Shown: positions 57,428 to 64,000 of the stretch, one piece after another
Layout of the letters: each line of letters begins with the position of its first letter
Position numbering within the stretch: the first letter of the stretch is position 1
DNA from: a virus
Reading direction: 5' to 3' (one strand)
IMG/VR virus record: IMGVR_UViG_3300042090_002597
Location: 1 to 64,000 of that record
Length of the DNA stretch: 64,000 nucleotides
The notes under the pieces: generated by a model
What the model saw: the letters and a program-made list of their open reading frames with translations, nothing else
What the model was told of the DNA's origin: nothing
Databases searched by the model: none
Translations under genes and position numbers: made by a program

Positions 57428-57793
57428 TCAGGCGGGAGTGGAAGTGCCGCCCGAAGTGACGGTGCTGCCGCCGGACGAAACCACCGGCGAACTCTCTGCC
57501 GCCACTGCCGCTGCCAGAGCAGTGGCATTGGCGGTGATGGTGCTGGACAGGCTGGCCAGACTGGCCAGTTGCGCCGGGGTGGCACCAGCCGCAGTCGCCG
57601 CTGCGACCGCGGCTTCAAGCTGAGCGGAGAAGCCGTTGATCAGGGTGAGCGCCGAGGTGTTGGCGGTGGTCTCGGCCGCCACGGCGGCGGTGAGGCTGGC
57701 GATTTCGGCGGAAACGGAGTCGGACATGATTTTGAAATCCCTTCTGAGTTCGAGGAGCAGTTCGTAGATTCGGTCAAGTACGTGTTCGTTCAA
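57428..57793 (-). CDS. Coiled-coil protein of the lysis region
   Basis: 121 residues from TTG 57793, which overlaps the holin-like stop (TTGA); a second start is ATG 57727 (AAGGGA upstream). HVLDRIYELLLELRRDFKIM and then long Ala/Thr-rich helix (IASLTAAVAAETTANTSALTLINGFSAQLEAAVAAATAAG) form a coiled coil. Function unknown, perhaps a structural or lysis helper. Confidence 0.66.
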   Translation of the reverse strand: MNEHVLDRIYELLLELRRDFKIMSDSVSAEIASLTAAVAAETTANTSALTLINGFSAQLEAAVAAATAAGATPAQLASLASLSSTITANATALAAAVAAESSPVVSSGGSTVTSGGTSTPA

Positions 57794-58128
57794 GGGGCGG
57801 GTGCCACTGTCGGAGCAGGTGCCGGAATTGGAGCAACCGGGGTTGGTACTGTCGGCGCGGCCACGACAATCGGAGCGGCGGAAGGCAGAGCAGCCGATTT
57901 GTCAGCAGATCCCTTGCTGCTGCCAAGCCAGTAACCGAGCGCGATCATCACGCCTTGTTTCGGCAGTTCCGAAAGAGAACTGTACAGACTGTCCAGTTTG
58001 AGCAGGTAGGCGATTGCCACCCATGCGAAATAAGCGGCGAAAATCAAGAGCGTGACCGTCATCGCGCCCCATGTGGTGGCGGCCGGTGGCGTCGGCGCTG
58101 CTGTCGGTGTCGGAGTGGAACCGCTCAT
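57790..58128 (-). CDS. Putative holin
   Basis: 112 residues. Hydrophobic segments VTLLIFAAYFAWVAIAYLL and a second near MIALGYWLGSS with an amphipathic turn between them, flanked by Pro/Ala-rich termini, match phage holin-like proteins (GYWLGSS..G motif). It would permeabilise the inner membrane for the endolysin. It lies in the lysis cassette. Confidence 0.7.
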   Translation of the reverse strand: MSGSTPTPTAAPTPPAATTWGAMTVTLLIFAAYFAWVAIAYLLKLDSLYSSLSELPKQGVMIALGYWLGSSKGSADKSAALPSAAPIVVAAPTVPTPVAPIPAPAPTVAPAP

Positions 58129-58151
58129 GTGCCTACCTCAAAGTGCGGGGA

Positions 58152-58412
58152 TCAGGGGGCTTTTGCTGTGGCAGGTGTTTCGGCGGTTTTTGCAGGCGGC
58201 ACAGCGGCCGCTGCTTGTAGCGAAGCGACCTGGCTCTGCAGAACAAAAACCTGGGCCCGCAACTGGAGAATGGTCTGAAGCTGATTCATCACCTCTTGCC
58301 CGAGCGCCTGCTTATCCGCATCCGCTGGCGCAGTCTGGGCGGGGGCGGTTTGTGCGAGAACGGCAGGCGCGGACAGCAAAGCGATTGCCGCCACGAGAGG
58401 GAAAAGACGCAT
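58152..58412 (-). CDS. Small exported coiled-coil protein (spanin-like)
   Basis: 86 residues with a signal peptide (RLFPLVAAIALLSAPAVLAQ) and a coiled coil (ALGQEVMNQLQTILQLRAQVFVLQSQVASLQ). It could be a periplasmic spanin component. It precedes the holin gene in the leftward lysis cassette. Confidence 0.7.
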   Translation of the reverse strand: MRLFPLVAAIALLSAPAVLAQTAPAQTAPADADKQALGQEVMNQLQTILQLRAQVFVLQSQVASLQAAAAVPPAKTAETPATAKAP

Positions 58413-58475
58413 ATTACATACCTCAATTTGAACGGGTGCCGGTAATATTACTCTCTCCTGAATGATTTCGTCAAG

Positions 58476-60044
58476 TCACATGCATTCATAGGCCCACGAA
58501 GTGGAGGCGAGCACCGAGCCCGCCAGGGTGAAGCCGCTGGCGGATTTTGTGGACAGATAAGGCAGTGTGGTTCCGATCGCCGCGGCGGTGCTGTTCGCAG
58601 GGAAAAAGACACAGGCTTTCGGCGCGGAATTCCAGGAAGCCGCGAAGGACACCGCGCACGAAGTGGTACTGGCCGAACTGATATTGATGACACCCGCCAT
58701 GTCGTTGGACCCGGCGGCTATCGACCCGTTCGTGCCGGTGCCACAGGCTCCGCTGGCGATCGTGGGCGCAGCAGTCGAGCCAAGCGTGATATGGCCAGTG
58801 GTATCCGCCGAAAGAGAGACCGCGCCTGCGGGTGCCAACTCCCAACCTGCGCCTCCGGACACATATCCCATCCAGGACGAACCGAGCGCAACACCGTTAG
58901 GCAGATAATTGGGGTCCGTATTGGTGGAGGCGCCATAGATGCGCTGCCCGGCTGCCATGGCGATAGCGCCGTTATTGGACCCGAAATTGGCAGTGGAGAA
59001 ATCAAGGCCGACTTTGGAATTGCCGAACCCGCTGAAAAATGCGTCTATCGGTGCGGTCGAGCCCGACGCCTGGATACGAACACCCGCCCAGAACTGACCA
59101 AGCGCAGCGGCACCATTTGTGCGCGTAAAATTGAACACGGCGCCAACGGCTGCGGTGTCGTATCCATTGTCCGCGAAATTATATTCCAATGCCTGAAGAT
59201 ATGTTCCCGTTTGATATGAATTTACATCGCCATTATTGGCGATGCAGGCAGGACCAGCCAGAAAATTTGTGGCGTTGACGTTGGTGGAGTTACAGAACAA
59301 TTCTGCGTTATAGCCCACTACGTCGCCTTGTCCTTTGTTGCGGGCGTAGGTTTTGAAAACGGCCACGCCGGTGCGTCCGCTATTAGTCGAATTGGACGCA
59401 TTGTAGCCGGAGGTATTGGTGAAAAGAGTTACGAAAGGCGATGCTTCTGGCGTCCACAAATAGCCCGACGACGGCTGGCCCAACGAAGCGGCGCCACTGA
59501 TCGTGGTCTCGGTGCCGGTGACGATGCGAGATATGTCGTCGTTCCAGATCGCCCCGTAGGGACCGCCACTGCCGACACTGGTTGTTGGTGCTGTAATGGT
59601 CAACACCGCGCGCGGCGCGTATTTGACTCCGGTGCCGTCAATAAGTTGGCCCGGTCCGGTGACTTTGTAAGCGGACGGAAAAGTAACAACCAGACAGGTT
59701 CCGGTGGCGACAGGTCCGCCTCCGGCAGTTTCGAACGAACCGAAAGGCACGCTGTCGTCGGTGCTGCCATTGCATGCGGCACCATAGTCTTTCAGGTTGA
59801 GCACATCGGTGAAATGAGAATTGACCGAACGCGGTGTCGGCAATCCGGAGCCAGTGACCAGTGTGCCGGTCATGGAGCCGCCGGACAGAACACCGCCAAC
59901 AGTATCGACTTTTGCCGCGAAAAAGGAATTCCACTGCGCGGCGCTCAGCACCTGGCCTGTCTGCACACCGGGACTCGACTGCGCCAGTACCGCACCGGCA
60001 GCAAAAAGCGTGTACGCAAAAGCGATCAGCAAGCGCGCTTTCAT
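58476..60044 (-). CDS. Tail fibre / spike-like protein
   Basis: 522 residues. It starts with a hydrophobic leader-like segment (ARLLIAFAYTLFAAGAVLAQ), then VQTGQVLSAAQWNSFFAAKVD ... VLSGGSMTGTLVT, the adapter seen in alphaproteobacterial phage fibres. A long beta-helix-like shaft with Ser/Thr/Asn-rich strands and a C-terminal ACVFFPANSTAAAIGT part follow. It should bind the host surface. An N-terminal secretion-like signal is unusual for a virion fibre. Confidence 0.75.
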   Translation of the reverse strand: MKARLLIAFAYTLFAAGAVLAQSSPGVQTGQVLSAAQWNSFFAAKVDTVGGVLSGGSMTGTLVTGSGLPTPRSVNSHFTDVLNLKDYGAACNGSTDDSVPFGSFETAGGGPVATGTCLVVTFPSAYKVTGPGQLIDGTGVKYAPRAVLTITAPTTSVGSGGPYGAIWNDDISRIVTGTETTISGAASLGQPSSGYLWTPEASPFVTLFTNTSGYNASNSTNSGRTGVAVFKTYARNKGQGDVVGYNAELFCNSTNVNATNFLAGPACIANNGDVNSYQTGTYLQALEYNFADNGYDTAAVGAVFNFTRTNGAAALGQFWAGVRIQASGSTAPIDAFFSGFGNSKVGLDFSTANFGSNNGAIAMAAGQRIYGASTNTDPNYLPNGVALGSSWMGYVSGGAGWELAPAGAVSLSADTTGHITLGSTAAPTIASGACGTGTNGSIAAGSNDMAGVINISSASTTSCAVSFAASWNSAPKACVFFPANSTAAAIGTTLPYLSTKSASGFTLAGSVLASTSWAYECM

Positions 60045-60088
60045 GGGGCGACTCCGGTCAGAACGGCGGCATTCTATCGGCCCTGGGC

Positions 60089-62755
60089 CTAGTTCACGAT
60101 GCGGAGGTCCGGGCGGACACGCTCAATACGCCATTTCGTAACATGCGTATCGCCTCCGCCGCTCTTGGTGCCGCCATCCTTGACGAACCGAAGGCCGCCG
60201 GTGATCCGCCCGGAGTGTCGTCCAAGCCAGTTGCTGAGCCGCTGGGGGTCGACAATTCCGCGGTAGCCGGCGGCCCGGAGCATGATGTCGAGCAATTCAC
60301 CGCGCTCGACCACGCTCTCTGCTGGCCCCCCGACAACCTGGAGGCTATGTGCCGGCACGCCGAAACCTGCCTGCATAGCGGTGTCGGCGGCTTCCTTGGC
60401 GGTGTACGCCTTGTCGGAACCAAGACGACTGTTCCACGCCACCAGCATGTCCCGCAGGTTTTTCAGGTCTGGATCGTCCGCCCGGGCCCGGTCCATGGCC
60501 AGCACCGGATCCGGCCAGCCGAGCCAGATCAGGGCACCCCGGACATGGCGGGACCACGCCTCGTACGAGCCGAGCGGCCGCAAATTCTTGGACCCCGGAA
60601 AACCGGCTGCCGCGTGCGCCCGGAGAATGTCCAGTACTGCTGCCACATACGACCCCCGGTCGTTCTCTACCATTTTGAGCGGATCGAAGCGGAATGTACG
60701 GGTTTCCGGCTGTTCCACCCCGGCGTCCAGCCGGATCGGCAGGTTCCTTCGTACCATGTCTCCAGATACCTGCAGCCCGTTGCCGTTTGCGGTGAAAGTG
60801 GCGCAGCTCTCTACCTCGATGATGCTGCTGGCTCCGAGCAACCGGATCCGGATGCGCTCGCGCTCGACTGCCTGGTTCAGCACATCCGATCGCAGGACGC
60901 CGTTCACATTGTCCAGAGAGATCATCGGATAGCCAGCGGCGATCAGGCCATGCAACCGCTTGTCCAGTTCCTGGGGATTGTCGCTCGCGCTTGCCACAGG
61001 ACACCTTTGCCCGGTTGCTATAAGTGAAGCCAGATCAATGAGATGGCTTTTGCCTGTCCCGGCGTCGGTGGCGGATACGGAGAACATGGGTGCCAGCGAA
61101 ACGGCGCTGCGACAGACTGCGGTGAAGATCAGCGCGAGAGCGACGGAGCGGTCAACCTCGTCGACAAAGGGAAATCCCTCCAGCAGAGCGTTCACATGTC
61201 CTAGCCCCGTCGCGGCGTCCGACATAACGGCGTGCCGTGTGCCCCAGTTTTCGGGCATGCGGAGGTACGGATCGATTACCCGATGCACGCGCAAATCGGG
61301 GTCGTAGCCGACTCCGGTCGACAACCTCCCGTCTGGAAGCAAACCGGGTACGGCGACAACTCCGGCGATCTCGGGAAACGGGCGCGCGGTCGCTCTTTCG
61401 AGCAGGACCATCACCACATCGTTCGGAGGGTCGATAGTGACCAGTTTCTGCGCGCGGCCGTCGTAGCGCACCCAGGTGGCGACCTTGGACAGCACGTCAC
61501 GCAGCCCGGCCAGGGTGAAGGTGTGCAGGCCCACAGTGGTGGTGGTCAGGCCTTGGCTGCGCACCGTACGGGAGACCGGTGTGACCAACTGGCCGCCCCG
61601 TACATAGATCGCTTGCTGGGTGGCCAGGAGCGCCTGTTCCGCCTCGTCCGCGGCGCCGGAGAGGTTGCCGGGGTGCACCTGGATGGTGGGCCGCTGGACG
61701 GCTTGGACGATCTGCTGGGCTGGATTTGTTCTGTCCGGTATGACGATCGGCGTAAAACCAGATTCTCGAATTTTCCACTGTTGCCACGCTGTTCCGCCTT
61801 TCCAGGTCCGGCCGGCTGCGGCTTCGTGGCGCTGGGCTTCCCGGTGCAGCGAGGCGTAGCCGGAGTTCCGGGTTGGGGGCGAGACCCGCATCCGGTCCCA
61901 TTCTTCTTCGCAGGTGACCGATTCGCCGTACGCCGGGCTGCGGCGAGACCATTCGTCCCAGGCGGCGAAACCCTCGTCGGAGCCATCGGTGGCGGCAAAA
62001 ATTGCCATGCCGATGGTTTCTTTCCAGTAGGTCCAGTTACTGTCCGGGTTCGGTATCAGGGAGAGGGCTTCCCGGATGACGTCCACCGGCGCCTGTACGG
62101 GCGGTGTGTCCGGGTTCAGCGGCGCGGCCGGTTTCAGGCTGGCGGAAGCACGGGCGGCCAAGCGGTTGGCGGCTTCTCCGATCGGGGATAACTGGTCCGG
62201 TGTGCCCGAGAGGCGGTCGAAGGTAATGGTGACGTAGTTTGAGCCGAGGTAGATTTCGCCTTTGGCTGGCGCGCCGTTGGCGGTGAAGGAGTACGGGGTC
62301 TTTGTTGATTTTCCGGCCCATCCATCTGCCAGTCCGATGATCCGAATGCCGGTGAGGGACGGCGATATCTCGGTGTACGAGTTGCAGTCCGCGATCACCT
62401 CTTGCGCCCACGGTGCTATCGCTCCGGTGTCTTTGTCCCGGCAGTCGTCCAGATCCAGGAAGAGAAATCCGTCGTCTGGCCGAGGTGCAAATCCGGCACC
62501 GCGTAGAGGGTTCTGTGTTTGCGCCGAGGCAAAAAGTGCAGCGGCCGCTGTTGCATAGTCGCAGAGATCGTTGTCGTCATCTGTGTGCGCCGCGCGCCCG
62601 TCGGCGGTGAGCGGCGGCTTGTCCCAGGACGATTTCTTGTTGGGGTCCCGGAGGTTTCCCTTGCGGTCGTATTTCTGCACGTAGCGCCAGACCACCCAGC
62701 GCTTCATTTCGGCCAGAGGCAGAAGGGCTTGCGGAAATTGGCGGGGCTCGGTCAC
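60089..62755 (-). CDS. Bifunctional primase-polymerase with helicase domain
   Basis: 888 residues from GTG 62755 (GTGA overlap). N-terminal PrimPol-type region (FLFLDLDDCRD ... TEISPSLTGIRIIGLADG ... GEIYLGSNYVTITFDRL), PriCT-2 at ~235-300 (NWTYWKETIGMAIFAATDGSDEGFAAWDEWSRRS), then a superfamily-3-like ATPase with Walker A SATDAGTGKSHL (~565) and Walker B MISLDNVNG (~615). It should make primers and unwind DNA for phage replication. No separate DNA polymerase is in this window. Confidence 0.88.
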   Translation of the reverse strand: MTEPRQFPQALLPLAEMKRWVVWRYVQKYDRKGNLRDPNKKSSWDKPPLTADGRAAHTDDDNDLCDYATAAAALFASAQTQNPLRGAGFAPRPDDGFLFLDLDDCRDKDTGAIAPWAQEVIADCNSYTEISPSLTGIRIIGLADGWAGKSTKTPYSFTANGAPAKGEIYLGSNYVTITFDRLSGTPDQLSPIGEAANRLAARASASLKPAAPLNPDTPPVQAPVDVIREALSLIPNPDSNWTYWKETIGMAIFAATDGSDEGFAAWDEWSRRSPAYGESVTCEEEWDRMRVSPPTRNSGYASLHREAQRHEAAAGRTWKGGTAWQQWKIRESGFTPIVIPDRTNPAQQIVQAVQRPTIQVHPGNLSGAADEAEQALLATQQAIYVRGGQLVTPVSRTVRSQGLTTTTVGLHTFTLAGLRDVLSKVATWVRYDGRAQKLVTIDPPNDVVMVLLERATARPFPEIAGVVAVPGLLPDGRLSTGVGYDPDLRVHRVIDPYLRMPENWGTRHAVMSDAATGLGHVNALLEGFPFVDEVDRSVALALIFTAVCRSAVSLAPMFSVSATDAGTGKSHLIDLASLIATGQRCPVASASDNPQELDKRLHGLIAAGYPMISLDNVNGVLRSDVLNQAVERERIRIRLLGASSIIEVESCATFTANGNGLQVSGDMVRRNLPIRLDAGVEQPETRTFRFDPLKMVENDRGSYVAAVLDILRAHAAAGFPGSKNLRPLGSYEAWSRHVRGALIWLGWPDPVLAMDRARADDPDLKNLRDMLVAWNSRLGSDKAYTAKEAADTAMQAGFGVPAHSLQVVGGPAESVVERGELLDIMLRAAGYRGIVDPQRLSNWLGRHSGRITGGLRFVKDGGTKSGGGDTHVTKWRIERVRPDLRIVN

Positions 62756-64000
62756 GACTTGACCCGCTTGGCGCGATCTTCCTGGATTCGTTTCAGACCC
62801 ATTTTGGCGTAATCAGGATTGAGTTCAATACCGATCGAGTTGCGGCCCAGGCGGTCGGCGACCATCAATGTGGTGCAGGCACCGGCAAACGGATCAAGGA
62901 CGGTGCACGGCACTGGATCGGGTGGAGGAAAGCAGGTGCAGGTGAATTTCCAGCCTGTGGTTTTGTCGGCTTTTGGTGTCCAAACTGTCTCGTCACCGCG
63001 TTCGCCGAAATGCGTTCGTTCAAGACGTTTGAAACCGTTCCCCGCGCTTCTGCCAGCGGCGGGGACTTTCTCGGATATGCGCTCAATCTGCGACCCGCAT
63101 TGCGGGCAACAACCTTTTTCACTGGTGGCGGCGAGGATCAGCGGTTCGACGTTCAAGCATGAGCAGCACGGCTCCCACCGCAGAGTTTCTATCCCGATGG
63201 GTTCTTTGTAGCTCGCGCCCTGACTGCCTCGCGAATGCCGAGCGTCTTGTTTATCGCCAAACCAATTTTCGTGAACTTTGTATTTCGTTTCTGCAATTCG
63301 CCGCCACGGTGTCCCGCAATTCGCGCAGCAGCCTTTCTCGCTTGTCGCCGCCGTAATAAGCGGCTCAACTAGTTTCACTGGAAATGTTGCGAAGTGGGCA
63401 CCCTTGAACGGGTATGGGTTCACGTCCAGTGCCAGCGGTTGGCCGTCCAGGTCAGTGATGAGGTTGTGCGGTTTTTCGAGTGAGGTGAAGAACAGGTCGG
63501 TGTTGCGGAAGTTTCGCGTTGCGCAAGAAGTCATTCCAGATGCTTGCCTGTGGGGCGCATAGCCTGCAGATTTTGGACCGCGCCCGTCTGTAAATCTGTT
63601 TTGCGGCTTCATCGTACCGGGCTGTTGCACCGCAACATGATCGTAGAAATAGTCGGTGCTTTTGGTGAACATGTAGACGTATTCGATGGCGCTGGTCGGG
63701 CGGTCCTTCACGCTCTCTGGCATGCATGAGCGTTTGATCCACGGAATCTGGGATCGAAGAATCCAGCCGTCCGCCTGCATAGCCAGGGCGAGCCGGGCGG
63801 GAACCATCATCGGGTCTTTTTCTTGCAGACCGTCAGGTATGCAGCAATTGGCGGCTTTTCCGCCACCACGTTCAATTATGTAGTTTTGTTTTCCAGAATC
63901 GCCGGGTTTGTGTTGGCCTTTTCCTGGCGGCCGCGAGTACCCGTCTCCGATGTTCAGCCAGAAGATGCCATCGTCCCGCAGCACTCGCCGCAGTTCACGA
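62752..64000 (-). CDS. N4/N6-type DNA methyltransferase with duplicated zinc module (N-terminus cut off)
   Basis: Open from beyond the window edge; 415 codons visible. LRDDGIFWLNIGDGYS, PARLALAMQADGWILRSQIPWIKRSCMPESVKDRPTSAIEYVYMFTKS and the C-terminal DPFAGACTTLMVADRLGRNSIGIELNPDYAKM (motif I) are the beta-class pattern; the DPPY motif must lie outside the window. The centre holds two copies of VEPLI-x-AATSEKGCC..CG, each a zinc knuckle, an internal duplication. It methylates A or C in an unknown site. Coupled to the primase gene by GTGA. Confidence 0.88.
   Translation of the reverse strand, partial: RELRRVLRDDGIFWLNIGDGYSRPPGKGQHKPGDSGKQNYIIERGGGKAANCCIPDGLQEKDPMMVPARLALAMQADGWILRSQIPWIKRSCMPESVKDRPTSAIEYVYMFTKSTDYFYDHVAVQQPGTMKPQNRFTDGRGPKSAGYAPHRQASGMTSCATRNFRNTDLFFTSLEKPHNLITDLDGQPLALDVNPYPFKGAHFATFPVKLVEPLITAATSEKGCCANCGTPWRRIAETKYKVHENWFGDKQDARHSRGSQGASYKEPIGIETLRWEPCCSCLNVEPLILAATSEKGCCPQCGSQIERISEKVPAAGRSAGNGFKRLERTHFGERGDETVWTPKADKTTGWKFTCTCFPPPDPVPCTVLDPFAGACTTLMVADRLGRNSIGIELNPDYAKMGLKRIQEDRAKRVKS

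Noticed and set aside
1-64000. tRNA or rRNA genes
   Set aside because: No cloverleaf with a GGTTCRANYCC-type arm or rRNA core sequence was noticed on either strand.

Overview
The window is part of a tailed-phage (or prophage) genome with a contractile tail. It carries tail sheath, major capsid, prohead protease, portal and terminase genes, a lysis cassette and a primase-helicase. Genes are packed with ATGA, TGATG and GTGA stop-start overlaps. There are no tRNA or rRNA genes and no bacterial housekeeping genes. A GcrA-like regulator, a family otherwise typical of Alphaproteobacteria, suggests an alphaproteobacterial host; this is inference.

Layout. (1) 1-38.1 kb is one long leftward virion operon. 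In transcription order it runs: small membrane proteins, a glycine-rich repeat protein, an HNH protein, a radical SAM protein, the large terminase (split by a class 3-like intein in its Walker A loop), HNH, portal, a giant two-domain glycosyltransferase, HNH, prohead protease, a scaffold-like protein fused to an InPase-like domain, major capsid, head completion proteins, a TPR glycosyltransferase, decoration or adsorption proteins, and two tandem tail sheath paralogues. Two rightward intruders sit inside it: a large HNH homing endonuclease (14.1-15.6 kb, own promoter and terminator) and a small moron (10.0-10.6 kb). (2) 38.1-38.8 kb is an AT-rich divergent control region with repeats and overlapping promoters. 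(3) 38.8-44.1 kb is a rightward early block of small genes with TTGACA-type promoters, structured intergenic elements, an operator-like array and a double-HTH regulator. (4) 44.0-45.7 kb holds a leftward baseplate spike-like gene and a possible small terminase. (5) 45.7-45.95 kb is a 214-bp inverted duplication acting as a divergent promoter. (6) 46.0-49.1 kb is a second rightward operon ending in a Nop/IS110-like gene.

(7) 49.12-49.69 kb holds the most striking object: 31 contiguous 18-bp units in which two conserved motifs alternate, giving a 36-bp higher-order unit with two short variable segments. It lies 11 bp downstream of the 270-codon Nop/IS110-like gene. Gene plus array match the published description of TIGR-Tas RNA-guided systems, with a Tas-like protein lacking any visible nuclease domain. 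(8) 49.7-51.7 kb runs leftward: GcrA-like regulator, C5-cytosine methyltransferase, small membrane protein and HTH repressor. (9) 51.7-53.8 kb is rightward small genes including a DUF262 protein. (10) 53.7-64 kb is leftward: endolysin, nucleotidyltransferase, zinc proteins, papain-like protein, lysis cassette, tail fibre, PrimPol-helicase and a second DNA methyltransferase cut by the window edge.

Together these encode virion assembly, glycosylation, DNA modification, replication, lysis, several homing elements and a probable RNA-guided DNA-binding system.
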